A stretch of 64,000 bases of DNA from Treponema bryantii. GTDB taxonomy: Bacteria > Spirochaetota > Spirochaetia > Treponematales > Treponemataceae. The stretch is from positions 124,001 to 188,000 of the forward strand of contig NZ_FOFU01000004.1 in assembly GCF_900111035.1 (NCBI RefSeq), in the 5' to 3' direction. The position numbers were made by a program, and so were the translations under genes. Below, piece after piece: positions 1-8,322 of this stretch; the stretch's first letter is position 1, and every line of letters starts with the position of its first letter. Below the pieces are notes generated by a model. The model searched no databases. It saw only the letters and a list, made by a program, of their open reading frames with translations, and was not told where the DNA came from.

Positions 1-1535
1 GGAATTTTATAGATACTGTTGATTTTCAAAATCTGCTCGGCAAGGATTTCCTGCATACACTGAGCAACCGAAAGATTTATATCAATTTTTTTGATACCGT
101 ATGCTTCCACATCAATCTGAGAAAGAGCCAGACAAACAGACTCAAACACATATTCTCCAATACGAAGAATTGCACCAGTTTTTTCTGCAATCGGAATAAA
201 ATCCTCCGGCGAAATAAAATGTCCAGTTTCATCCTTCAGACGAATCAAAGCCTCAGCTCCAATCAGTTTTTTCTCTGCTGTAGACCAGATAGGCTGATAG
301 AAAACATCAAAACGATTTTCTGTAAGACCATTTCGTAAACAATGTTCTATATATATAGTACGACGGCGGTATTTCAAATCAATTTCACTGGCAAAAACAA
401 CGCTCTGACGATATCGCTCATCCGAAGAAATCATATTTATGATATCCATAATTTCTTCCGGACTTTCAGCATCCTTTGGACAGTCAATAATACACAGGCG
501 GATGTAAAGCTTTAATTCTACATTTTCACGAACCCAGGCCTTCTGAAAACGATTGTTAAGCAGAGTTATAACTCTATTCAGAGCTTCTTCATCACTTTCC
601 CGCAAAAGAATACAGAAACAGCCCTGCTGACGGCTAAAAACATTTGCATAAGAAAAATTCTGCTTCAAAAAGTTACCGGCATCAGTAAGGAAAGCATTCA
701 GTTTTGGAATACCAAAGGTATTGGCAATAAACATTGTGTCATCAATAAAAACTGCAACACAATAAAACCTTCGTCCAACTGCCAGATTATATCTGAGCAT
801 GCGCTGTAACGCAGACTGATTCAAAGTATCGGTTGAAGAATCTACCATCTCTTCCGGTTTTTGAATAAAGAAAAAGTAGACCAGTGTAACAAGCGACATT
901 CCAAAAGACTCAATCAAAAGACCATAATTAAAAAGCTGCATAAGTGAAGTAACAGACATAGTCACAATGAAAAAGTACATAATCTGCATCTTCGATCTGG
1001 CAATATATCGATTGAAACAAAGAATGATAGCAAAAGAAAAAATTATAAAGAAAGCTTTTGTTGAACAAAGACCATAAAACCAGAAATTTCTTCCGCGCTG
1101 ATATCCGTTGACATAATCAAAAGTAAAAACAAGATTGATATAATTATGTAGAAGCGGAGTAAGCCATACGGAAATCAAAAAAAAACAATACGGAAAAAGA
1201 ATAACCGACTGAACAATCCTTATTGATTTTTTGTTAAGCCTGCCGTAAATATCAAAGGCAGAAAGGTTATATATAGTAAAAAGAACACCAAATGTCAGGT
1301 TAAATGTAAAATAGAGACATTCTATAATATAAGCTGTCCCTATAGAAAATGAAGACAGATGCTCTTCCATATAGCCGGCACCGAGCTCTGCAACTGTATT
1401 AAGAGTAACAACAGAGAGAATTACGAAAAAGACTATATTCTGGAAGGTTGGCAGACTTCTTTTCTGAAAGTAGAAAAAGATGATTACTGCATCAATAAAG
1501 AGAGCCGCAACTGCATACTGATAAATCTGTGCCAA
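1..1535 (-). CDS. Membrane EAL-domain cyclic-di-GMP phosphodiesterase (3' end outside window)
   Basis: The reading frame is open from a TTG at 1535 to the window edge (511 codons). Residues 1-240 hold about six or seven hydrophobic segments, so the N-terminus is a membrane sensor. Residues about 250-390 look like a degenerate GGDEF domain: the signature position reads RQQGCFC instead of GGDEF, so no cyclase activity is expected. The EAL domain follows, with the motif GAEALIRL at about residues 426-433 (catalytic Glu near 428) preceded by YQPIW, so phosphodiesterase activity is plausible; the later catalytic residues are cut off. I chose TTG because AAGGA lies 10 bases upstream, the frame is closed upstream by TAA, and the first in-frame ATG is about 50 codons inside the first membrane segments. 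It is divergent from argC. Function by family; substrate inferred. Confidence 0.85.
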   Translation of the reverse strand, partial: MAQIYQYAVAALFIDAVIIFFYFQKRSLPTFQNIVFFVILSVVTLNTVAELGAGYMEEHLSSFSIGTAYIIECLYFTFNLTFGVLFTIYNLSAFDIYGRLNKKSIRIVQSVILFPYCFFLISVWLTPLLHNYINLVFTFDYVNGYQRGRNFWFYGLCSTKAFFIIFSFAIILCFNRYIARSKMQIMYFFIVTMSVTSLMQLFNYGLLIESFGMSLVTLVYFFFIQKPEEMVDSSTDTLNQSALQRMLRYNLAVGRRFYCVAVFIDDTMFIANTFGIPKLNAFLTDAGNFLKQNFSYANVFSRQQGCFCILLRESDEEALNRVITLLNNRFQKAWVRENVELKLYIRLCIIDCPKDAESPEEIMDIINMISSDERYRQSVVFASEIDLKYRRRTIYIEHCLRNGLTENRFDVFYQPIWSTAEKKLIGAEALIRLKDETGHFISPEDFIPIAEKTGAILRIGEYVFESVCLALSQIDVEAYGIKKIDINLSVAQCMQEILAEQILKINSIYKI

Positions 1536-1558
1536 ATGTAAGATTTCCTTAACAAAAT

Positions 1559-1587
1559 ATTATAATCTACAAAATCACTACGGTCAA
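1559..1587 (-). promoter_or_regulatory. Promoter of the EAL gene
   Basis: On the minus strand TTGACC (1582-1587) is 17 bases from TATAAT (1559-1564). Transcription would begin near 1552, giving a 17-base leader that carries the AAGGA ribosome site before the TTG start at 1535. It lies back to back with the argC promoter. Confidence 0.6.
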
Positions 1588-1596
1588 ACTTTTATA

Positions 1597-1625
1597 TTGT
1601 GAAAACAATTGCATTCTTCTATAAT
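1597..1625 (+). promoter_or_regulatory. argC promoter, predicted leaderless transcript
   Basis: TTGTGA (1597-1602), a 17-base spacer and TATAAT (1620-1625) are followed by six bases and then the argC ATG at 1632. The expected +1 is therefore the A of the start codon. No Shine-Dalgarno sequence precedes this ATG. Confidence 0.6.
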
Positions 1626-1631
1626 AACCGC

Positions 1632-2576
1632 ATGGCTTACAAAGTATTTATTGATGGAAAAGAAGGCACTACCGGCCTTAAGATTTTTGAGCGTTTTGAA
1701 AAGCGCAATGATATTGAAATCATTACTATTGATGATGATAAGAGAAAAGATCCTGCTGAAAAGGCAAAAATGATCAATGCATCGGATTTTACATTCCTGT
1801 GTCTGCCAGATGCCGCCGCAATTGAATCTGCTGCTCTGTGCACAAATCCTAAAACACGCATTATCGATGCTTCTACAGCTCACCGTACAAATCCAGACTG
1901 GGCATACGGATTTCCAGAGCTTGGAGCTGATTTCAGAAAGAAAATTGAGACTTCAAACCGTGTAGCCGTACCTGGTTGTTACGCATCAGGCTCAATTGCC
2001 ATCTGCTACCCTCTTGTTAAGTCAGGAATTATGCCAGCTGATTATCCTGTTGTGATTCACGCAGTCAGCGGATATTCCGGAGCAGGAAAAAAAGCCATTG
2101 CACAGTATGAAGCAGAAGGCCGTGATCCAGGACTTGATTCTCCACGTCTTTATGCTTTGACACAGCAGCACAAACATTTACCGGAAATCAAAAAAATATC
2201 AGGCCTCGACTTTGAACCTGTTTTCAATCCTTACGTTTGTGATTACTTCCAGGGAATGACTGTTACAGTTGGTCTTCACAGTCGCCTTCTTTCAAAAAAG
2301 GTAACTGCAAAAGATGTACAGGAAATGTTTGCTGCTCATTATGAAGGCAGCCGTTTTGTTCAGGTTGCTCCGCTTATGGGTGAAGGTGTTTTACCAGAGC
2401 AGTTCATTCCAGCAAATACCCTTGCCGGAACAAACAATATGCAGGTATTTGTATACGGAAATGATGATAGAATTATGATTACAACACGTTTCGACAACCT
2501 TGGAAAAGGTGCCAGCGGAGCTGCTGTTCAGTGTATGAATATTATGATGGGAATTGATGAGGCTACCTGTCTCTAA
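1632..2576 (+). CDS. argC: N-acetyl-gamma-glutamyl-phosphate reductase, short (type 2) form
   Basis: It catalyses the third step of arginine synthesis, NADPH-dependent reduction of N-acetylglutamyl phosphate to the semialdehyde. The 314-residue protein begins MAYKVFIDGKEGTTGLKI, the nucleotide-binding start typical of the short ArgC class (usual length about 310-320). The catalytic cysteine is in VAVPGCYASG and a conserved histidine region reads LTQQHKHLPEI. An in-frame GTG at 1599 would add 11 residues, but it lies inside the -35 element, so the ATG at 1632 is preferred. The downstream deacetylase starts 19 bases after the stop; argJ and argB come after a terminator with their own promoter, so argC is split transcriptionally from the rest of the pathway. 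Confidence 0.93.
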   Translation: MAYKVFIDGKEGTTGLKIFERFEKRNDIEIITIDDDKRKDPAEKAKMINASDFTFLCLPDAAAIESAALCTNPKTRIIDASTAHRTNPDWAYGFPELGADFRKKIETSNRVAVPGCYASGSIAICYPLVKSGIMPADYPVVIHAVSGYSGAGKKAIAQYEAEGRDPGLDSPRLYALTQQHKHLPEIKKISGLDFEPVFNPYVCDYFQGMTVTVGLHSRLLSKKVTAKDVQEMFAAHYEGSRFVQVAPLMGEGVLPEQFIPANTLAGTNNMQVFVYGNDDRIMITTRFDNLGKGASGAAVQCMNIMMGIDEATCL

Positions 2577-2595
2577 GCCCATTTGGAGAAAAAAA

Positions 2596-3222
2596 ATGAA
2601 AAAAAAGTACTGTAGTTTAACATTTGATGACGGTCCAAATTTTGAGGGCAACGACACAATGGATAAAATGCTCGATGTTCTCGAAAAGCACGGTGTTGTA
2701 GCTTCTTTCTTTCTGATTGGTAATAAAATCACACCTGAAAACATAAAGGTAATAGAGCGTGCCGTAAAAATGGGCTGCGACATTGAAAACCATACCTGGA
2801 CACATCCTGATATGACAAAACTCACAAAAGAGCAGATGATTGAAGAATACGACAAATGTGATGAAGCAATCATCAAAATTACAGGCAAAAAACCGGTACT
2901 TTTCCGCCCTCCTTACATCTGCGTAAACGACCTTATGCATGAAGTAATTCACGTTCCATTCATCTGTGGCCATGGCTGCGATGACTGGATTCCAGACTGT
3001 CCTGCCGATGTACGCTATCAGAAGATGATGGAAAACACACAGGACGGCGTTATGTACCTCCTGCACGTAAATGAAGGTAACGACGCAACCCGTGAGGTTG
3101 TCGACCGTGCAATTCCAGCCCTTAAAGAGATGGGCTTTGAGTTCGTGACAGCCCCAGAGTTGTACAGACTTAAAAATGTTCCGATGGTAGACAACGGCGA
3201 CAACTGGTCTGTAGTACAATAA
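2596..3222 (+). CDS. Cytosolic polysaccharide deacetylase (NodB) family protein
   Basis: This 208-residue protein is a bare NodB-homology domain with no signal peptide or membrane segment. All five family motifs are visible: TFDDGP near residue 8 (catalytic base and metal aspartate), HTWTHP (metal histidines), RPPY, DDWIPD, and LLHVN near the C-terminus. Such enzymes remove N-acetyl groups from sugars or related amides using a divalent metal. The start at 2596 has GGAGAA six bases upstream; an earlier in-frame ATG at 2554 lies inside argC and lacks a ribosome site. It shares the argC transcript and ends at a terminator. Substrate unknown; the cytosolic location argues against cell-wall or exopolysaccharide substrates. 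Confidence 0.85.
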   Translation: MKKKYCSLTFDDGPNFEGNDTMDKMLDVLEKHGVVASFFLIGNKITPENIKVIERAVKMGCDIENHTWTHPDMTKLTKEQMIEEYDKCDEAIIKITGKKPVLFRPPYICVNDLMHEVIHVPFICGHGCDDWIPDCPADVRYQKMMENTQDGVMYLLHVNEGNDATREVVDRAIPALKEMGFEFVTAPELYRLKNVPMVDNGDNWSVVQ

Positions 3223-3227
3223 ACCTG

Positions 3228-3266
3228 AAACGGTCCCTGAACAAAGTTGAAGGGACCGTTTTTTTT
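3228..3266 (+). terminator. Rho-independent terminator after the deacetylase
   Basis: A perfect 11-bp stem (AAACGGTCCCT at 3228-3238 with its complement at 3251-3261) is followed by a run of T to 3266. It closes the argC-deacetylase unit. Confidence 0.9.
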
Positions 3267-3268
3267 AG

Positions 3269-3297
3269 TTGAACAATCTTTTCAAAAACAGTATAAA
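3269..3297 (+). promoter_or_regulatory. Promoter of argJ-argB
   Basis: TTGAAC (3269-3274), 17 bases, TATAAA (3292-3297). It lies directly after the terminator; the short leader carries AAAGGAA before the argJ ATG at 3320. Confidence 0.6.
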
Positions 3298-3319
3298 TAT
3301 ACAAAAGGAATGAATATTT

Positions 3320-4600
3320 ATGCAGAATGATATTAAATTTATAGAAGGCGGTGTATGTGCTCCCCAGGGCTTCACCGCAAACGGTATGCTCTGCCACATT
3401 AAGGCAAGCAGAACAAAGAATGATACAGCCCTCATTTATTCTGAGGTACCATGTAATGCAGCCGGTGTTTTTACACAGAACCGCGTAAAGGCAGAAAGCG
3501 TAAAGCTTACTCAGAAGCACCTCGCAGACGGTAAGGCACAGGCTCTCATCGCAATTTCTGGAAACGCTAACTGCTGTACAGGCGCTCAGGGTGCAGAAAA
3601 CGCACTCCGTATGGCAAAAGCTGCAGCAAATCAGCTCAACATCAAACCGGAAGATGTAATTGTTTACTCAACCGGCGTTATCGGCGCTCAACTGGACGTA
3701 ACAAAAGTTGAAAACAATGCAGAAACTCTCGCAAAGGGACTTTCACGCGAAGGAAATAAAGAAGCCCGCATCGCAATCATGACAACTGATACCCAGTTCA
3801 AGGAATGCGCTGTTGAGTTCACTGTTGGTGGAAAACTCTGCCGCATGGGAACAATGTGTAAGGGCTCTGGCATGATTCACATCAACATGGGAACAATGCT
3901 CAGTGTTATTACAACAGACTGTGCAATCAGCTCAGAAATGCTCAGCAAGGCACTCCACGAATCAATTCTTGGAACTTATAACTGTGTATCTGTAGACGGA
4001 GACACTTCTACTAACGACTCACTCACAATCCTTGCAAACGGAAAAGCAGGCAATGCAGAAATTACTGCTGCCGGCGCAGATTACGATGCATTCCTTGCAG
4101 CACTCAATAAAATGAATACAGTAATGGCAAAGAAGATTGCTGCCGACGGTGAAGGAGCTTCCCGCCTCGTTGAATGTAATGTAAAGGGTGCCGCTACAAT
4201 TGAAGCTGCACGCGGACTTGCAAAGGAAATCATCTGCTCAAGCCTCGTAAAAGCTGCTATGTTCGGAAGCGATGCAAACTTTGGACGATTCCTCTGTGCA
4301 ATGGGCTACAGTGGAATTCCTTTTGATCCAGACAAAACAAGTATCTGGTTCACAAGCCGTCCAGACGCTAAACGATATTTTGAAAATTATGATGATTTTG
4401 AAGTTCATGGAGAAGAATCTGTTCAGGTTTATAAGGACGGAGTTCCTACAAACTTCGACGAAGATCTTGCTAAGAAAATCATGAGCCGTGAAGCCGTAGA
4501 AATTCTTGTTCAGTGCCATGACGGAGACGCAGAAGGTACTGCATGGGGCTGCGACCTTACTTATGATTATGTAAAAATCAACGGCGACTACCGCACCTAG
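3320..4600 (+). CDS. argJ: Bifunctional glutamate N-acetyltransferase / ornithine acetyltransferase
   Basis: ArgJ moves the acetyl group from N-acetylornithine to glutamate, closing the acetyl cycle of arginine synthesis; many versions also use acetyl-CoA. The protein (426 residues, slightly longer than the usual 390-410) carries the self-cleavage site in KGSGMIHINMGTML, with Thr192 as the expected nucleophile and new N-terminus of the beta chain. The C-terminus YVKINGDYRT is the family hallmark. AAAGGAA lies about ten bases before the ATG. argB begins ten bases after the stop, and the argB ribosome site overlaps this stop codon. Whether it is mono- or bifunctional cannot be read from sequence alone. 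Confidence 0.95.
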   Translation: MQNDIKFIEGGVCAPQGFTANGMLCHIKASRTKNDTALIYSEVPCNAAGVFTQNRVKAESVKLTQKHLADGKAQALIAISGNANCCTGAQGAENALRMAKAAANQLNIKPEDVIVYSTGVIGAQLDVTKVENNAETLAKGLSREGNKEARIAIMTTDTQFKECAVEFTVGGKLCRMGTMCKGSGMIHINMGTMLSVITTDCAISSEMLSKALHESILGTYNCVSVDGDTSTNDSLTILANGKAGNAEITAAGADYDAFLAALNKMNTVMAKKIAADGEGASRLVECNVKGAATIEAARGLAKEIICSSLVKAAMFGSDANFGRFLCAMGYSGIPFDPDKTSIWFTSRPDAKRYFENYDDFEVHGEESVQVYKDGVPTNFDEDLAKKIMSREAVEILVQCHDGDAEGTAWGCDLTYDYVKINGDYRT

Positions 4601-4609
4601 GAGATAACG

Positions 4610-5482
4610 ATGGCTAACGAAACAAACAATATTGCAACAGAACAGTGGTCAGAAGTACTTGTTCAGGCACTTCCATATTTTAAGCAGTGGTGCGGCAAGG
4701 TTGTCGTAGTAAAATACGGCGGAAATGCCATGCTCAACGAAGAACTCAAGCAGGCTGTAATGGAAGACATCGTTCTTCTTAATACAATCGGAATTAAGGT
4801 TGTACTCGTTCACGGCGGCGGACCAGAAATCAACCACATGCTCGAACGCGTTGGTAAGGAAAGCAAATTCGTTGACGGACTCCGCTACACAGACGAAGAG
4901 ACAATGGAAATTGTTCAGATGGTTCTTACAGGAAAACTGAACAAAGACATCGTTGGTATTCTTTTGCAGAAAGGCGGTAAAGCTGTTGGACTTTCTGGTG
5001 TTGATTCAGGTCTTCTTCGCGCTGTAAAAACAGAAAAAGATCTCGGTTTTGTAGGTGAAGTTACAGAAGTAAATCCAGAAATCATCTCTTCACTTCTCGA
5101 TAAAGGATTTATTCCTGTAGTATCTACAGTTGCTCTTGGAGAAGACGGGGACACAGCACGTTACAACATCAATGCTGATACAGCCGCTGCTAAAATTGCA
5201 GTTGCTCTTCACGCTGAAAAGTTCGTACAGCTCACAAACGTTCCTGGTATCCTCCGCAACATTGACGATCCTACAACACTCATAAAGAGAATTGAACGCA
5301 CTGCAATCGGTTCTCTCAAAGCCACTGGAGTTATTGCCGGTGGTATGATTCCAAAAATCGACTGCTGTGAAACTGCCCTTAAAGGCGGAGTTCCACGCAC
5401 ACATATTATCGACGGTCGCGTTCCACACTCACTTTTGATCGAGATGTTCTCTGACCGTGGTATTGGAACAATGATTTATTAG
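4610..5482 (+). CDS. argB: Acetylglutamate kinase
   Basis: It phosphorylates N-acetylglutamate, the second step of arginine synthesis. The 290-residue protein has the amino-acid-kinase fold with VVKYGGNAM near residue 33 (phosphate binding), [10 protein letters not shown] near residue 64 (substrate loop) and the C-terminal [11 protein letters not shown] segment. The N-terminal extension before the kinase core (about 25 residues, containing [13 protein letters not shown]) is typical of arginine-inhibited, hexameric enzymes, so feedback inhibition by arginine is likely but inferred. The ribosome site TAGGAGA overlaps the argJ stop, indicating coupled translation. A GNAT gene follows after 29 bases. 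Confidence 0.96.
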   Translation: MANETNNIATEQWSEVLVQALPYFKQWCGKVVVVKYGGNAMLNEELKQAVMEDIVLLNTIGIKVVLVHGGGPEINHMLERVGKESKFVDGLRYTDEETMEIVQMVLTGKLNKDIVGILLQKGGKAVGLSGVDSGLLRAVKTEKDLGFVGEVTEVNPEIISSLLDKGFIPVVSTVALGEDGDTARYNINADTAAAKIAVALHAEKFVQLTNVPGILRNIDDPTTLIKRIERTAIGSLKATGVIAGGMIPKIDCCETALKGGVPRTHIIDGRVPHSLLIEMFSDRGIGTMIY

Positions 5483-5511
5483 TCGCAAGTCAATTCTAAA
5501 GGAGAGCTTCT

Positions 5512-6279
5512 ATGGGGGATACATACATGAATGAACAGATACAAAAATTCGAAGAAATGTGTCTGAACGGCCATGTTGCCTTAAACACTCTTCTTTACGA
5601 TGGCTGGATTCTTAAATTTTCTGAAGGATACACTGGCCGTGCAAATTCGATCACTGTACTCTACCCTTCTTCTAAATCTTTTGAAGAAAAAGTTCCTTTC
5701 TGTGAACAAGCTTACAAAAAGCAGGGACTTCCCTGTCTGTTTAAAATCACTGAAATAGATTCAGAATTAAATGATTTTCTTGCAAAGCGTGGATACGAAC
5801 CTGTAACTCCAACAGATCTGATGATTTGTGATCTGACAACAAGTCCTGTTACATCTGAAAAAGACTCATCAATTGAATACATTTTTTCATCTGTGCCGGA
5901 TGAATGGCTGCCCGTCTTTCTTAAAGTTCATGAAATAAATGATTTACATGATCAGGATGTTTTCCGCAGAATGATTTCGAAAGTTCTGGTTGATACAATA
6001 TATTGCACTCTTATATATGAAGGAAAACCTGCTGCATGCGCTTCTGCTGCAATTGAAAATGGATATATGCTGCTTCAGAATGTTGTTGTTTCACCAGAAC
6101 TTCGCGGCCATGGACTTGGTAAAAAAGTATGTTCTGCACTTCTTGAAAAATCACAAAAAGAAAGTGCTCATCATTCTTTCCTGCAAGTAGTTCAAACTAA
6201 TGATATTGCAGTAAACCTTTATAAAAAACTTGGTTTTGAAAAACTTTATTCATACTGGTATATGAAAAAGAATCAATAA
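5512..6279 (+). CDS. GNAT-family N-acetyltransferase, two-domain
   Basis: A 255-residue protein. The N-terminal part contains DGWILKFSEGYTGRANSI (about residues 30-47), a motif I associate with two-domain GNAT proteins of the Rv0428c type. The C-terminal half is the acetyl-CoA-binding fold, with NVVVSPELRGHGLGKK near residue 190 (R-G-H-G-L-G being the pyrophosphate loop) and NLYKKLGFEKLY at the end. The ATG at 5512 has GGAGAG five bases upstream; a second ATG at 5527 is also well placed. It is the last gene of the argJ-argB unit. Substrate unknown; a role in glutamate acetylation is possible only by position and is not supported by any specific motif. Confidence 0.8.
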   Translation: MGDTYMNEQIQKFEEMCLNGHVALNTLLYDGWILKFSEGYTGRANSITVLYPSSKSFEEKVPFCEQAYKKQGLPCLFKITEIDSELNDFLAKRGYEPVTPTDLMICDLTTSPVTSEKDSSIEYIFSSVPDEWLPVFLKVHEINDLHDQDVFRRMISKVLVDTIYCTLIYEGKPAACASAAIENGYMLLQNVVVSPELRGHGLGKKVCSALLEKSQKESAHHSFLQVVQTNDIAVNLYKKLGFEKLYSYWYMKKNQ

Positions 6280-6301
6280 CATATTCTTTTATCAGCCAGT
6301 A

Positions 6302-6940
6302 TTATTTGGAAAATCTTACAATCTTATCTGCAATAGCTTCAGCTTCATTAACATCATGAGTTACCATGATTGCTGTAAAGCCGATTTTTTTCTGCCATTC
6401 ACGGATTTGTGCTGCAAGACGGCGACGAAGATCAGCATCAAGAGCAGACAAAGGCTCATCAAGTAGAACAAGTTTTGGCTCTGTAATCAAAGTACGAGCA
6501 AGTGCCACACGCTGGCGCTCTCCGCCACTTAAAGTCTGAGGCATACGCTTATCAAAATCAGTAAGTCCAAATTCCGGTAAATATGCAGAAGCCTTTATCA
6601 GAGCTTCCTTTTTTCTCATTCCCTGGGAAATCAATCCGTAAGCGACATTATTTACTACATTCATGTGATTAAAAAGAGCACCGCTCTGAAATACCATTCC
6701 AACCCCACGCTGACGAGGAGGAAGTTTTTCAATACGCTGACCGTCGAGCTCTATTTCAAGTTTTGTTTCGTATTCCGGGTCGTTTTTTTCAAGCCCACTG
6801 ATTATATTCAGCACAGTTGATTTTCCACAGCCACTTGGACCGAGCAGACAAGTCATACTACCCTTTTCACATTCAAGAGAAAAATCAACTGTAACTGTTT
6901 CCCATGTTTTATGAATATTTTTTACGCTAAAGTAACTCAT
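6302..6940 (-). CDS. thiQ: Thiamine/TPP ABC transporter, ATP-binding protein
   Basis: This 212-residue ATPase powers import of thiamine compounds. Visible motifs are Walker A GPSGCGKST (34-42), Q-loop Gln85, signature LSGGERQR (137-144), Walker B LVLLDEP (157-163) and the switch histidine in VTHD (His195). The length fits the short ThiQ type without a C-terminal regulatory domain. Its ATG overlaps the stop of the permease (ATGA), and it is the last gene of the riboswitch-controlled thiBPQ operon. The assignment to thiamine rests on the riboswitch and the binding protein, since ATPases of this class look alike. Confidence 0.88.
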   Translation of the reverse strand: MSYFSVKNIHKTWETVTVDFSLECEKGSMTCLLGPSGCGKSTVLNIISGLEKNDPEYETKLEIELDGQRIEKLPPRQRGVGMVFQSGALFNHMNVVNNVAYGLISQGMRKKEALIKASAYLPEFGLTDFDKRMPQTLSGGERQRVALARTLITEPKLVLLDEPLSALDADLRRRLAAQIREWQKKIGFTAIMVTHDVNEAEAIADKIVRFSK

Positions 6941-8322
6941 TTTTTTCCAAGCGAGAAAATCAACATACTAAGGGCGGCAACAATACCACCACAGGCACAA
7001 GCCTGGCTGAAACGATATGCACCGGCAAGTTTATAAGTGTACAGTGCAAGAGTATCAAAATTACGGATTGAGAGTACCAGAGGCATAGTAGCATCTCCTA
7101 GGCTTATTGCAAAGCAGTAAGCAAAGGCTGATAACAGAACCGGTCGGCATGCTGGCAGATATACTCGCACCACGCTGTCAAACCATCCGCGGGATAAAAG
7201 CCTTGCCGCAGCATCCGTCTCATAAGATATCCGGTTAATTCCGTTCTGAATCTGCCGGTAAGCGATTGGCCAGTACAGCGCCGTCTGCAGCGCCACAAGC
7301 AAAGCCGGAGTTCCGCGATGAAAAATCATCGTGGCGCTCCACGAAATCACGACCGATGAAATCGCCATAGGAAGCACCGGCACCGTCTGCAAAATCACGC
7401 TGGCCTGCCGCCTCTTCAATTTCACCGCCACCGAATAAGCAAAGCCCAGCAAAGTACACGCCGCGCCGGTCGCCACCCCGCACTTCACCGAGTTCGCACA
7501 AGCTTTCCAGAAGCCCCGGCTCCTAAGTACTTTACCGAGTTCCCCCGCTCCGTTCACAAAAACAGCTCCCAGCGGAAAAATCAAAAAAATCAAAATCAGA
7601 AAAACAAGCGGAACAAATATAACCGCTGATCCGCGGATCCGTCTTCTCACAACCGGCACATAATCCACGCCGCTCGAGGTTGTCTGACTGCGGCGTGCCA
7701 CGTAACTGTAAGCCAGCACAATTCCAAAAGCCGTTACAGTTTCCAGAAGCGCAAGTTTAGCACCGGCACTTACATCAAGAGTTGTCCTGATTGAATGATA
7801 AATTTCAACTTCAAGAGTAGAACGTCCAACCGGAGAAAAAAGCAGGACAATCATAAAACTAAAATAACAGAAAAGAAAAACCGGAATACAGGCTGCACCG
7901 ATTGCTCCCGAAAGCTGACGGAGAGTTACGGTACGAAGAATGCGGGTTTCACCGGCGCCTAATAAGCGTGCGGCGTTTTCCTGTTCTCGTGGCAGACGTT
8001 CCCAGGCCTCACTTACAATCCCCGTTATAAACGGAACATTGTAAAAGCCCTGAGCAATTACAATTCCTGCTGTACTATATAGAAAGGAAAAATGTGTTCC
8101 GAAAAAACGGTTTACAGTGCCGTTCATTCCCCAGAAGCTAACATAGCCTAGTGCAACAATAAGGGAAGGAACGCACAGTGAAACCGCAGAAAACGATAGA
8201 AGTATCCTGCGTCCGGGAAAACGCCGGCGCGCAGTGAAGTATGCAGCAGGAATACCAGCCGCTGCTGCAATTAAAGTTGAGAGAAGCGCAATTTCTAAAG
8301 TGTAGAAATAAATCTTAAACAC
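6937..8322 (-). CDS. thiP: Thiamine/TPP ABC transporter, permease (two fused membrane halves)
   Basis: The 461-residue protein contains two tandem copies of the binding-protein-dependent permease domain, about 12 membrane segments, as in ThiP and other iron/thiamine-type permeases. The two halves are separated near residue 225 by a hydrophilic, arginine-rich loop. It starts with GTG at 8322, sharing one base with the TAG stop of thiB, and ends overlapping thiQ, so the three genes are translationally coupled. The DNA between about 7140 and 7560 is visibly richer in G+C and in CGC/GCC codons than its surroundings. Confidence 0.88.
   Translation of the reverse strand: MFKIYFYTLEIALLSTLIAAAAGIPAAYFTARRRFPGRRILLSFSAVSLCVPSLIVALGYVSFWGMNGTVNRFFGTHFSFLYSTAGIVIAQGFYNVPFITGIVSEAWERLPREQENAARLLGAGETRILRTVTLRQLSGAIGAACIPVFLFCYFSFMIVLLFSPVGRSTLEVEIYHSIRTTLDVSAGAKLALLETVTAFGIVLAYSYVARRSQTTSSGVDYVPVVRRRIRGSAVIFVPLVFLILIFLIFPLGAVFVNGAGELGKVLRSRGFWKACANSVKCGVATGAACTLLGFAYSVAVKLKRRQASVILQTVPVLPMAISSVVISWSATMIFHRGTPALLVALQTALYWPIAYRQIQNGINRISYETDAAARLLSRGWFDSVVRVYLPACRPVLLSAFAYCFAISLGDATMPLVLSIRNFDTLALYTYKLAGAYRFSQACACGGIVAALSMLIFSLGKK

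Noticed and set aside
1599-1631. GTG start for argC at 1599
   Set aside because: It lies within the -35 element of the promoter, and the extra residues are not family-like.
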